Shown here: positions 29,901 to 37,846 of the stretch, in pieces
Layout: each line of letters starts with the position of its first letter
Numbering within the stretch: the stretch's first letter is position 1
Origin: Streptomyces pactum
GTDB lineage: Bacteria > Actinomycetota > Actinomycetes > Streptomycetales > Streptomycetaceae
DNA length: 64,000 nt
NCBI RefSeq assembly: GCF_002005225.1
Contig: NZ_CP019724.1
Location: 4,528,501-4,592,500, forward strand
Direction: 5' to 3'
Notes under the pieces: model-generated
Seen by the model: the letters and a program-made list of their open reading frames with translations, nothing else
The model's database searches: none
What the model was told of the DNA's origin: nothing
Made by a program: the position numbers and the translations under genes

Positions 29901-31060
29901 AGTTGGTCCATGGGCGCGGTCATGGACGCCACCAGGCTGGTGGAGACGCCCTGGCGCCCGATGCCGGTGGGGGACAGGGCGCTGCGGTGCACGCCGCGGT
30001 TGATGAAGCTGGCGGCGAAGGTCTGGTAGTCGTCGTCGGCGGCCATCGTCCGGCCCTTGGAGCGGCCGTCGCCCAGTTCGGTGCCGATCAGCGACATCAC
30101 CAGGGACACGATGGAGCGGCGCAGGTCGTCCGCGCGGATGCCGGCCGTCGGGCTGAACAGGAACGCGGTCGGCAGGATGCCGGTGCGCAGCCGGATCGGC
30201 ATGGTGCCCGGGTAGCGGATGCCCATCGCCGCGTCGTGGTCGAGGTCGCCGATCTCCGCGCCCTCGGTCGGCGCGTTCTGCCCGTCGACCAGGCGGAAGA
30301 GGTCCACCAGCGCCCGGGCGGCGTTGAGGTCCGCCTCGCGCCCGCCGCCGGAGGCCGCGGAGAACGACGACGGCATCACGACCAGCGGGTAGATCTTCAC
30401 GCCGTCGAAGCGCCGCAACTGGAAGGCGTGGTTGATGAGGTGCAGGTAGTCCAGGAAGATGCCGGCGCCGGTGCCGCCCGCCACCGAGAAGGCCACGAAC
30501 ACGTCGCAGCCGTTGGTCTTGCCGCCGCCGAACTCGCTCAGCCCGCCCGCCGACTTGGCGATCAGGTCGATCGCCTGGAGCAGCGGTTCGAGGACCGGGC
30601 CGAGGCCGTGCCGGAGCGTGGCGAACAGCGCCGCGCGCCCGACGGTGGGCAGTTGGCCCGCGCCGTTGTGCAGCGGGGTGACCTTGGGTTCGTCGATGCG
30701 CGGCGGCAGCCAGTCGGCCACCTCCTCGCGCATGCTCGCCCGGAGCATCTTGGTGACTTCCGGCGAGGCGTCGAAGTTCGGCAGCAGGTTGTGGGTGGCC
30801 CGGGAGGTACGGGCGTACGCGGCCCGCAGCGACGGGTCCACGTTGAACTGCGGCAGCCGCTGGAGGTCGCTCTCGCTGTAGTCCGCGTAGACGAACTGGA
30901 GGCCGTCGGGAAGCTGGTAGGGCGCGTAGCCGTTCAGGCCGGTGAGCGCCAGGCCGTCGGGACCGCACAGTTCGGCGCGCAGTCTGCGTTCCAGTTCGGC
31001 GCCGACCAGGCCGCCGGTGCCGCCCAGGCCGACGAAGAGCATCGGCTGGAAGATCTTCAT
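26954..31060 (-). CDS. Tubulin-like GTPase-domain protein
   Basis: 1368 residues. The N-terminus KIFQPMLFVGLGGTGGLVGAELERRL supplies the first nucleotide-binding loop (residues ~9-17), and residues 191-200 (FSVAGGTGAG) are the glycine-rich T4 signature of the tubulin/FtsZ superfamily. This is consistent with the bacterial tubulin-like (Tubulin_2-type) family. A long helical middle of ~700 residues has no recognised domain. The last ~280 residues are tandemly repeated Arg/Asp/Pro/Tyr tracts (units like RAERPRRTTADDDYG), encoded by 27,000-27,800. ATG 31060 has GGGGAGGAA upstream. Predicted to bind or hydrolyse GTP and assemble; partners are the coupled downstream genes. Confidence 0.85.
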   Translation of the reverse strand: MKIFQPMLFVGLGGTGGLVGAELERRLRAELCGPDGLALTGLNGYAPYQLPDGLQFVYADYSESDLQRLPQFNVDPSLRAAYARTSRATHNLLPNFDASPEVTKMLRASMREEVADWLPPRIDEPKVTPLHNGAGQLPTVGRAALFATLRHGLGPVLEPLLQAIDLIAKSAGGLSEFGGGKTNGCDVFVAFSVAGGTGAGIFLDYLHLINHAFQLRRFDGVKIYPLVVMPSSFSAASGGGREADLNAARALVDLFRLVDGQNAPTEGAEIGDLDHDAAMGIRYPGTMPIRLRTGILPTAFLFSPTAGIRADDLRRSIVSLVMSLIGTELGDGRSKGRTMAADDDYQTFAASFINRGVHRSALSPTGIGRQGVSTSLVASMTAPMDQLADLVAGRLLREAVTDLVERPRTVQRDSTVPMIRQLFADSHLEELWERRQLDVPEPDPLPRGGKNIEQALGERISDMQRLLSDLRADAERQAAVMADRFAPRPAIDKLLQTVDPFLAERVVRGVPDSDEPITRLGFLGMLDNRSRAPQRPPGVTEQPPKAPRIKGRLAGMSPARWGDEDVQAAVQEQDDWYRWRCRTVWHEAWREQQQHWQPQADTAGADLGRLVNAFRRHSDQERKVSQQKGLELYEDRTGISYLLPPQRTLNHFYEDVVTRLIRREGLRETDDEAALLLRLVGGDTWRTVHAVSRRNPEGAVATVKALLEGRITRLFAESGERLEERPLLPAMSTLLAAAAGDQGATDQVSKEALDLFGRKLTGLLPVGFTPEGTGPLRALVTYPRVQAVEEVQEYLGKTLRLPSDAKNSVEYRGVESDSVTVVLFRSEMSLTQVPEARKVLRQWARAKDSEQAHDVLRWRQRLGFRDSWMVSGEDDRRTILHRLLCCMWNGQVDVVDGDPASPARIRLRLFPEEGSHVPGVRLRLGDFPGGVSSWAELLRSYERWTVLDDERTVEDYCRELMGAQPAGLARAGSEPHPLFVDLVEKTAPRQLELLADRRERGGERVEGWVRPLWEFWAETLPAALDTEFGDQRAVQPTLRTLLEHVRFGTVRPRVTDDLPAPRRAVHDDDDWGTAPRETVTAYRAETTGSRRRPAPDDRPERPRRTTADDDYGTGRAPTDDHTDRDAPYRAGRPERPRHTTADDHDTGRPPTGDHTDRDAPYGAGRAERPRRTTADDDYASPRRAPADAYDAGPRRTPTDDHDPYGTGRAERPRRAPADDYGTEPRRTPADDHEAGRPRRTPGDDHDDPYGGTGRGGRYGETARREPASDRGTEPRRASGSDRDEPYGGGRGERFGGGADEDPDGWGTRRDGANGARAGDGRLYGADRDEGDRVAAGDGAERPRAPWDEPADADAPDRDRRNPWDGDAQ

Positions 31061-31158
31061 GGGTTCCTCCCCGCTGGCGGCCGTCGCGGGCCGCAGGTTC
31101 GTGCTCGGTACGTCCGTGGAGTGCGCGTGGCGCGTGGCTTCGCGTGGCGCGCGGGTGT

Positions 31159-31195
31159 GCGGGGCGGGCGCGGAGGTGACGCGCGCCCGCCCCCG
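31159..31195 (-). terminator. Possible hairpin after the vWA gene
   Basis: An imperfect GC-rich dyad (GCGGGGCGGGCGCG against CGCGCCCGCCCCCGC, one extra C) just after the vWA stop and before the tubulin-like start. It could attenuate or terminate, or stabilise the 3' end. Confidence 0.4.
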
Positions 31196-31199
31196 CGCG

Positions 31200-33542
31200 T
31201 CACATGTACGAGTCGTAGGCGCCGCCCGTGCTCCCGCTCTCGCCGGACCCGGACCCGGACCCGGTGCCGGTGCCGGACGCGGTGGCCGCCCCGCTGCGCG
31301 CCGTGGCCGCCGGCCTGCGGTTGCGGGGGGCCCGGGTCTCCTCGCCGAGGGCGAGGCTCACCGTGTCGTTGAGCGGGACCTGACCGCGCACGGGCAGCGG
31401 CGTCCGGCCGCCGCCGCGCCGGCGCAGCACCGCCCCGCCCTCGGGGTTGCGCTGGACGGCGTACTCGCCGTGGGTCCGGCGCTCGATGCGCGGGGCGCGG
31501 TGCGGCTCGACCAGGGCGAACTCGTACCACTGCTTGTGCCCGTGCCCGGCCACGTGATCGGTGCCGACCGTCTCGCCGTCCGCGGAGACCAGGCGCAGTA
31601 CCAGTCCGTGCGGGTCCCTGCGGGTGCGGCGCTGCCGTACCCAGGCGAGCACGGCGACGGCGGCCGCGGCGAGCACCGCGGCGCCGGCCACCACCGCCCA
31701 CCAGTACTTGTCCCAGAAGCCGGGCTCCGGGGTGACCTGTACGGAGAGCGGGGTACGCACCAGTGTCCGGTCGTCGTCGGTGGTGTCGACGGCGGTGACG
31801 GTGCCCGACAGGCGCAGACCGTCGTCGCCGAGGCGGTCGCCGAAGACGTCGGCGGGGGCGACCGTGACCGTCACCTTCCGGGTGCCGGACTCGCCGGGCG
31901 CGAGCCGGATCTCGGCCGGGTCGATCGACAGCAGCCCGGAGCGCACGTCGGCCACGGACAGCCGCAGGGTGTGCCGGGCGTCGCTGTTGTTGCGGACGGT
32001 GAGGGTGCCGGTGACCTTGCCGCCGGGGTGGGTGTCCGCGGCGGGCATCTCCAGCGCGGTGGTGACGGGCAGCTCGCCGGGCGCGACCTGGCCGAGCTCG
32101 CTGCGGGTGTCCGCCCGCAGTCCCGAGGCGGTCAGTGTGCCGTCCACCTTCAGCGCCCCGTCGGCGCTCTCGGGGATGCGCACCGAACCGTTGAAGGAGC
32201 CGTCGTTCGCGTCCGGGTCGGGGCCCTTGCCGTCGTCGGTGAGGGACAGGGCCTGCGGGGCGAAACCGTCCCCGGTCAGCTCGCTGCTCACGCGCAGTCC
32301 CTCGTAGTGCTCCGGGTCCTTGATCTGGTAGCCCTCGCGCGTCTGCAGCCGCATCGTCACCGTGACCTTCTCCCCGGGGCGTGGCGAGGGCGGGTCCATG
32401 GTGATGGCGCCGCGCAGCTCCCCCTGCCACAGCACGCTGACCGAGACGGGCAGCGAGCGGTGCCCCTCCGGGGCCTCGGCCTTCACCCGCCAGGTGCCGG
32501 GCAGCGGGTCGACGATCTTCAGCGCCTCGACGGTGCCGTCACCGCCCGCCAGTTCGAAGCGGGACTCGCGGTAGGTGCCGGTCGTGGGGACCTCGTGGCC
32601 GCTGGGGTCGAGGTAGGTGATCCGCACCTCGGGGTCGCCCTTGTCGACCACGATGCTGCCGACGGTCGCCAGCGGCGAGATGCCGATCTCCAGCGTGGCC
32701 GGCGGCTTCTTGCTGGGCCCCTCCTCGTGGCGCAGGCAGTGCGCGGCGGCGAAGATCTTCTCCAGCGTGGTGCCGACGTCCTTCGCGCCGGAGACCTTGT
32801 GCGCCTCGGGGCTGGCGGAGGGCAGGTTCACGCAGCCCTTCCGGTAGCCGCCCGCCGCCATCCGGTCGAGCTGCTTCTTGTCCGGTTCCGGCCCGAAGCC
32901 GAGCGGCCAGATCTGCACGTTCTGCGCGCGGGCGTTCGCCAGCTCCTTGGTGAGCTGCCGCTCGCCCTCCGCCTCGCGGTGCGCGGGATCGCCGTACTTC
33001 TCGCTGTCGGTGACGTCCATCTTGCCGTCGGTGAGGACGAACAGCACGCGGGGCTCCGACGGGTCGGTGCCGGTGGTGAGTTCGTGCACTCCCTGACGTA
33101 TCGCGGTCGGGAAGTCGGTGCCGGTGCCCTCGCTCTTCTTGCGGGTGCGCAGTCGGTCGACGCAGGCGCCGATCGTCTTGCGTCCCGCCGCGTCCAGGGT
33201 GGTGCGCGGGCACACCGGGTCCACCGCGCGCTGGCCGGCGGACTCGGCGGCGGCGAAGCCGAAGACGGTGACGTGGGAGGACGAGGAGACGTCGCCCAGC
33301 GCGATGCGGGCGGCGGCGGCCTTCTCGGCCTTCATGTCCTCGGGCGCGAGGCTGGCGGACTCGTCCACGGCGACCGCGTAGTTGACCGACGGGAAGGCCG
33401 GTTCGGAGTCCGCCGCCGGCACCGGATCAGCTCCGGTGGGTGCCAGCAGGGACACGAGCACCGCTGCGCCGCCCAGCACCAGGACCGTGGCGCGGTGCGC
33501 GCGGCCTCTTCCCGTCCGCCGTCTTGCCCAGGCTCTCTGCAC
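31200..33542 (-). CDS. Secreted, membrane-anchored von Willebrand factor A protein
   Basis: 780 residues. The signal sequence is ATVLVLGGAAVLVSLLAPTGA. A vWA domain follows with the MIDAS DESAS at 60-64, then SSSHVTVFGFA, a Thr-containing TGTDFPTAIRQGV and VLFVLTDGKMD. Beta-sandwich repeats (PGGKVTGTLTVRNNSDARHTLRLSV, APGESGTRKVTVTVAP) lead to one transmembrane helix near residue 600 (WWAVVAGAAVLAAAAVAVLAWV). The cytoplasmic tail has a small beta-domain and a Gly/Ser/Thr-rich end (SGTGTGSGSGSGESGS). GTG 33542 has AAGGGGAC upstream. The metal-ion adhesion site is intact, so ligand or partner binding outside the membrane is expected. The tail gives a route to the cytosolic GTPases. Confidence 0.9.
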   Translation of the reverse strand: MQRAWARRRTGRGRAHRATVLVLGGAAVLVSLLAPTGADPVPAADSEPAFPSVNYAVAVDESASLAPEDMKAEKAAAARIALGDVSSSSHVTVFGFAAAESAGQRAVDPVCPRTTLDAAGRKTIGACVDRLRTRKKSEGTGTDFPTAIRQGVHELTTGTDPSEPRVLFVLTDGKMDVTDSEKYGDPAHREAEGERQLTKELANARAQNVQIWPLGFGPEPDKKQLDRMAAGGYRKGCVNLPSASPEAHKVSGAKDVGTTLEKIFAAAHCLRHEEGPSKKPPATLEIGISPLATVGSIVVDKGDPEVRITYLDPSGHEVPTTGTYRESRFELAGGDGTVEALKIVDPLPGTWRVKAEAPEGHRSLPVSVSVLWQGELRGAITMDPPSPRPGEKVTVTMRLQTREGYQIKDPEHYEGLRVSSELTGDGFAPQALSLTDDGKGPDPDANDGSFNGSVRIPESADGALKVDGTLTASGLRADTRSELGQVAPGELPVTTALEMPAADTHPGGKVTGTLTVRNNSDARHTLRLSVADVRSGLLSIDPAEIRLAPGESGTRKVTVTVAPADVFGDRLGDDGLRLSGTVTAVDTTDDDRTLVRTPLSVQVTPEPGFWDKYWWAVVAGAAVLAAAAVAVLAWVRQRRTRRDPHGLVLRLVSADGETVGTDHVAGHGHKQWYEFALVEPHRAPRIERRTHGEYAVQRNPEGGAVLRRRGGGRTPLPVRGQVPLNDTVSLALGEETRAPRNRRPAATARSGAATASGTGTGSGSGSGESGSTGGAYDSYM

Positions 33543-33550
33543 GGCCGTCC

Positions 33551-33660
33551 CCTTGGTTCTCGGTGGTTCTCTGTGGTTCTCGGTGGATCGCAATGGATCG
33601 CGGTGGATCGCGGTGGACCGGTGGTTCTCGGTGGATCGCGGTGGTTCTCGGTTCGTCTCC
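33551..33660. repeat. Tandem decamer repeat in intergenic leader
   Basis: About ten degenerate 10-bp units alternating CGGTGGTTCT and CGGTGGATCG, with one 2-bp phase slip near 33620. They occupy nearly the whole 146-bp gap between the PycTM-like gene and the vWA gene, ending at the vWA ribosome site. Confidence 0.85.
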
Positions 33661-33688
33661 GTCTCGGGTGCGGGATCCGGCCGCGTCG

Positions 33689-34270
33689 TCAGCGCGTGGT
33701 CAGGCCCCAGACCAGGGCCAGGGCCGCGGAGGTGGCGAGGGCGCCCATCCCCCAGCGGATGGCCCGGTACTTGGCGGTCAGGATCGAGCTGACGTCCACG
33801 GCCTGCACGAGCAGCCACCCGGCGGGATCCCGCCCGGCCTCGGCGATCCGGGCGGACAGCCACGCGAGATCGCGGGAGGCCGCCAGATCACCGAAGTACG
33901 TCACCCCGTCCTCGCCGCGGACCGTGCCGGTGCGCGGCATGAGCGCCCCGACCAGCGCGGTCACGGCGACCGCCCAGAGCAGCCCGGCGAGCACCAGCGA
34001 CACGTCGACGAGCCCCTGCCAACCGGGCGCGCCGTGCCAGCCGAGCAGGAACGCGGGCAGCGCCAGCGTCCCCGACAGCAGTACGGCCGCCTTGGAGTCG
34101 GCGCGGCCCAGGTCCTCGCGGACCGTGTTCAGCAGCAACTCCGCGATGCGCTCCCCCGCCCGGTCCGGGCAGTGCCGACCCCCGTGCGGCACAGGCCCGG
34201 CCGGGTCGGGGGAGGCACGCCCCCCGCTCGCGGTGGTCCCAGTGGCCGGTTCCCCGCCCGCGGCGGTCAC
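33689..34270 (-). CDS. Pycsar-effector-like (PycTM/DUF5706-type) membrane protein
   Basis: 193 residues. A disordered N-terminus is followed by the family core: LLLNTVREDLGRADSKAAVLLSG leading into the first helix pair (TLALPAFLLGW; LVLAGLLWAVAVTALVGALMPRTG), YFGDLA, and KYRAIRWGMGALATSAALALVWGL. These are the recognisable marks of PycTM, the transmembrane effector that in Pycsar anti-phage systems responds to cCMP/cUMP and damages the membrane. The GTG start at 34270 overlaps the SPFH-like stop. A class III cyclase-like gene is three genes upstream in the same transcript, matching the effector-cyclase logic. Confidence 0.8.
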   Translation of the reverse strand: MTAAGGEPATGTTASGGRASPDPAGPVPHGGRHCPDRAGERIAELLLNTVREDLGRADSKAAVLLSGTLALPAFLLGWHGAPGWQGLVDVSLVLAGLLWAVAVTALVGALMPRTGTVRGEDGVTYFGDLAASRDLAWLSARIAEAGRDPAGWLLVQAVDVSSILTAKYRAIRWGMGALATSAALALVWGLTTR

Positions 34271-35316
34271 CGGTCCTCCTCCGCCCAGTCCCAGCCGTCG
34301 TCCCGCGGACGTCTGCGGGCCGGCGGCTGGGGCTGGGCGTCCTCCCGCGTACCGGCCCCGTCCCGGTACGGCGGTTCCTCCGCCACCCAGTCCGGGGTGA
34401 ACGGCTCGGCGCGGGCCGGCTCCAGCCGCGCGGGCTCCCGGCGGGCGGGCACCGAGCCGACGGGCCCCTGGATGGGCCGGCCGCGGCCCTGGTTGAGGAG
34501 GTTCAGGGCCTGCGTCTCGACGTCGTTGGACTGGATCTGACCGCTGTCGACCATGGCGAAGAGCCGGTCCACCCGCTCCCGCTCGTCCTGCCGGCCCTCC
34601 TGGCGGATCTGTTCCAGGAAGTCCTTGGCCTTCTCGGGGTCGGCCGCCAGCATGTAGCTGAGCTGCTCCAGGTCACCGCCGCGCAGCATGGCGCGGAACG
34701 CGTCCTGGCGTACCCCGGTCAGCTCGGCCGAGGCGCGCGCGTTGCGGATCTCGTCCATGTGCTCGATGGTCCGGTCGTCCACCCGCAGCCGGACGTACAG
34801 CCGCACCCGCAGCCCGAGTTCGGCGCCCAGGCTGTCCCAGCGGCCACCCGCGCACTCCCGGGTGAGGGCCCGGTCGGCCTGCTCGGCCTCGGTCACCCGG
34901 TAGGTCGAGGTGACCTCGCGCAGCCGCTCCAGCACCGGGGCGGTGAGCCGCCGGCCGACGTCGGTCACGACCTCGACGGCGGCCAGATAGGGGTCGGTCA
35001 CGGCCCAGTGGATGTCCACCTCGGCCTTGAAGAAGGTGGTGCCGCCGGTGGCCGGAAGGTCCATCTGGAGCCGCGTCTGGTAGGTCCCGAGCGCGATCTC
35101 GCAGAGGTTGTACGGCCGGGCCAGCGCCCGCTTGTCCACGTGCCGGGTGCCGGAGACGGTGACCACGCTGTACCCGCCGTTGCGGTAGAACAGCACCGAG
35201 GCCCGCTGGGCGCTCACCTGCGGATGCCCGCCGGTCGGTGCGTACTCCCGCAGGAAGGGACCCGCGGGGCCCGCGCCCGCCGGGGCGGCCTCCGCCCCGT
35301 CCACGTCCTCAGCCAT
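34267..35316 (-). CDS. SPFH/band-7-like protein
   Basis: 349 residues. The central part (AEVDIHWAVTDPYLAAVEVVTDVGRRLTAPVLERLREVTSTYRV, followed by LGLRVRLYVRLRVDDRTIEHMDEIRNARASAEL) follows the SPFH pattern of beta-strands, a helical segment and a coiled-coil-like AxAE helix. There is no transmembrane helix. The C-terminus is a Pro/Arg/Glu-rich disordered tail ending WDWAEEDR. SPFH proteins scaffold membrane microdomains. ATG 35316 overlaps the ATPase stop by 8 bp. The family call is by pattern and could be wrong; alternative: an uncharacterised cluster-specific scaffold. Confidence 0.6.
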   Translation of the reverse strand: MAEDVDGAEAAPAGAGPAGPFLREYAPTGGHPQVSAQRASVLFYRNGGYSVVTVSGTRHVDKRALARPYNLCEIALGTYQTRLQMDLPATGGTTFFKAEVDIHWAVTDPYLAAVEVVTDVGRRLTAPVLERLREVTSTYRVTEAEQADRALTRECAGGRWDSLGAELGLRVRLYVRLRVDDRTIEHMDEIRNARASAELTGVRQDAFRAMLRGGDLEQLSYMLAADPEKAKDFLEQIRQEGRQDERERVDRLFAMVDSGQIQSNDVETQALNLLNQGRGRPIQGPVGSVPARREPARLEPARAEPFTPDWVAEEPPYRDGAGTREDAQPQPPARRRPRDDGWDWAEEDR

Positions 35317-37846
35317 GCCGTGCCTCCTCGCGCGTCCGGTCCCGCGACGCGACGGCGAGCCACCACAGGGAGCGCGCCTGCGCGTCGGGGAGCGGATCCT
35401 CCGGATCGTTCATCATTCGGCGCAGCAGCCAGTCCAGCCGCCGACGGTCGTGCTCCTCGGTGGTCACCGCGGGCAGCAGCGCCGCCAGCCCGGGCCGGGT
35501 CCACTCGTCGCCGTCGGCGCGCACGGCGGAACGCAGCAGCGTCTCCAGCGCGTCCGTCGCCACCTCCTTGGAGCGCGGTGTGTTCAGCGCGGTCCACAGC
35601 AGGTCGGCCATGGGACGTACGAGTGCGGGGCGGGCGGCGGCGAGGGCGAGCGGCAGCGGCCAGTCACCGCGGTCGCCCAGCGGGGAGGCGGAGTCGTCGA
35701 CCAGCACCTCGTCCACCGTGGTGAGCGCGAGCCGGACGGTGGTCACCAGCCCCAGGTCCTGGTGGATCTCGCGCTTGTGGTGAATCCAGTCGGCCATCCG
35801 CCGCAGCACCGCCGCCGCGTCCGGGAGTGCCAGCAGCCGTACGACGTTGAAGGAGGCGACCGCCAACTGGTCGCCCTCGCCGCGGACCGCGATCCGGGCC
35901 AGGGCGTCCAGCGTGTCGCCGGTCGTGGCCGCGGAGTTGCCGTAGCCCAGTGCCATGGCGGCGGTCCAGCGCAGCGGCGCGGTGCCGTACCGGCTCCAGT
36001 CGCCGACCACCTTGTGCACGATGCGGCGGTGCGAGCCGTGCCCGGCCGCCTGGTCCAGCGCGGTGGCCGCGAAGACCCGGCGCCGGGGCGTGGCCGCGTC
36101 GGCGAGTGGGCGGATCAGCTCCGCGTAACCGTGGTCGAAGTCCCGTACGCACAGCTCCCCGGCGGCGACCGCGGCCCGCATCCACACCTGGGAGCGCGGG
36201 TCGTCGGCCAGCAGCCGCAGCCAGCGCACCACCGGGGCCCGGACGGCGAAGTGCCGGTCCCACAGTTCGCTGAGCACCGCGGCGGGCAGGGCCGGCCCCC
36301 GGTACCAGATCAGCCGCGACGCCACCTCGGCACCGGCCACCTCGACCTGGCCGTCCCTGAGGTCGGCCCGCGAGAGCGCCAGGTCGGCGCGGGGGTCGTC
36401 GCAGAACAGCGGCCGGGCGGGGGTGCGGTCCGGGTCGGACTGCACGGACAGTTCCCAGGTCAGCAGGTGGGCGGCGGCGGCCACGGCGCTGTGCGAGGCC
36501 CCGCCCAGTACGGCGAGCGCGATCCGGAACGCCACGGGGTGGAACAGGCTCGCCGCACCCGGCCGTTCACCGCCCGGCTCGTCCCCGGCCGGTGCCGCCA
36601 GCGCCCGGTCCACCCCGGCGAACCACTCCTGGGCCTGGCGGGCGGCGAGGCTGCGGCAGTCGGACAGCAACTGCTCGTAGGCGAGGTCCCCCAGTACGTG
36701 CCCGGCCAGCAGGGAGGCGAGCACCTCGGCCTCGGCGGGGCGCAGGTCGTCCAGTCCGACGGCGTCCTTGACCTCCGGCCGGGCCCAGAGGGCCTCCGCG
36801 TCGGCCAGCAGACCGGCGGCGCCGCCACCGTCCGCCCCGGTCGCACTCCCGTGTTCCTCCAGCAGCTCCCGCAGCCGGGTGACGAGCAGTTCCTCGGTGG
36901 GGGCGGGCGGGCAGAGGGCACCGTACCGCCCGCCCAGCAGCGGATCGGCCGCCGAGCCGACCGGTACGACGACCACGGCGAACGCGTCCCGGTGGGCCAG
37001 GGCGGCGGCGAGTTCGTCGAGGTCCATCTCCTCGGGGACCGACGTCCCGGGTCGGGTGAGCGACAGCTCGAACAGGTAGCCGGAGAAGTGCCCCGCCTCC
37101 TCGTCCCCGTCGCCCAGGCAGTCGGCCAGCCGCCGGGTCCCGCCGGCCGGGTCGACCCGCCGGATCCGCGCCCCGGCCGCGGACCGCGGCTCCGTGCCGT
37201 TCGCCGCCGGGCCGGTGACCTCGTCCAGGAGCGAGAGCGCGGTGCTGGTGCGCCCGGTGCCCGGCGCGGCCCCCAGCACCAGCAGCCGGCGGGCGGTGAG
37301 CGCCTCGCGCAGCCGTACGTACCCCGCGGGCTCCACGTGGACCCGGCGGAGCCTGCGCAGTTCCTCCTCGGGTACGGGCCCGCCGCGCAGCGCCGCACCG
37401 GAGCGGCGGGCGTCCATCCGCAGGTGGATGTCGCCGATGTGGGCGCTGGCGAAGTACGAGCGGTCGAAGCTGTGCAGGTCCCGGCCCGCGTCGAACAGCA
37501 TGCGGGTGGCGCGGCGCGCCCGTGCGGCGGCGGCGAGGTCGGTCGGCGCGTCCTCGCCCTGCTCCTCGGCGAGCGGGTCACGGGTGTGCTCCCTGAACCG
37601 TCCGGCGGCGCGCTCCCGTTCCCGCTCCTGCTCCTCCCGCTCCTGCTCGGCGGCGTCCCCGGCGCTCCCCTCGCCGGCTCCCTCGCCGCCCTCGGCCCTG
37701 CCGTCGTCCGCCCGGGGCGCCTGGCCCCGGTCCCTTTCCTGCGGCTTCGGCTTCGGCGTCTCGTCGGCACCGGGCGCGCGGGCGGCGTCGGCCTTCCGGG
37801 GCTTGTCCTGGCCGGCGCCGCCGTCCGCCCGCTGGTCGTCGCTCAC
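35309..37846 (-). CDS. P-loop protein with degenerate Walker A and C-terminal helical repeats
   Basis: 845 residues. The first ~95 are highly charged, Glu/Arg/Asp-rich and disordered. Around 188-200 comes LLVLGAAPGTGRTSTALSLL, a nucleotide-binding loop in which the invariant Lys of GxxxxGK[ST] is Arg. A possible Walker B-like strand is DAFAVVVVPVGS. From ~500 onward the sequence is a run of short paired helices (VRWLRLLADDPRSQVWMRAAVAAGELCV, RRRVFAATALDQAAGHGSH, LRWTAAMALGYGN), consistent with HEAT-like repeats. It probably links nucleotide sensing to protein-protein interaction. GTG 37846 overlaps the cyclase-like stop. Confidence 0.7.
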   Translation of the reverse strand: MSDDQRADGGAGQDKPRKADAARAPGADETPKPKPQERDRGQAPRADDGRAEGGEGAGEGSAGDAAEQEREEQERERERAAGRFREHTRDPLAEEQGEDAPTDLAAAARARRATRMLFDAGRDLHSFDRSYFASAHIGDIHLRMDARRSGAALRGGPVPEEELRRLRRVHVEPAGYVRLREALTARRLLVLGAAPGTGRTSTALSLLDEVTGPAANGTEPRSAAGARIRRVDPAGGTRRLADCLGDGDEEAGHFSGYLFELSLTRPGTSVPEEMDLDELAAALAHRDAFAVVVVPVGSAADPLLGGRYGALCPPAPTEELLVTRLRELLEEHGSATGADGGGAAGLLADAEALWARPEVKDAVGLDDLRPAEAEVLASLLAGHVLGDLAYEQLLSDCRSLAARQAQEWFAGVDRALAAPAGDEPGGERPGAASLFHPVAFRIALAVLGGASHSAVAAAAHLLTWELSVQSDPDRTPARPLFCDDPRADLALSRADLRDGQVEVAGAEVASRLIWYRGPALPAAVLSELWDRHFAVRAPVVRWLRLLADDPRSQVWMRAAVAAGELCVRDFDHGYAELIRPLADAATPRRRVFAATALDQAAGHGSHRRIVHKVVGDWSRYGTAPLRWTAAMALGYGNSAATTGDTLDALARIAVRGEGDQLAVASFNVVRLLALPDAAAVLRRMADWIHHKREIHQDLGLVTTVRLALTTVDEVLVDDSASPLGDRGDWPLPLALAAARPALVRPMADLLWTALNTPRSKEVATDALETLLRSAVRADGDEWTRPGLAALLPAVTTEEHDRRRLDWLLRRMMNDPEDPLPDAQARSLWWLAVASRDRTREEARHG

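Noticed and set aside
27858..30968. 1036-codon minus-strand frame overlapping the tubulin-like gene
   Set aside because: Another frame of the same strand with Arg/Pro/Gly composition; the tubulin signature lies in the called frame.
33551..33660. CRISPR or coding repeat
   Set aside because: Units are 10 bp and head to tail, without spacers; not a multiple of three, so not a coding repeat.
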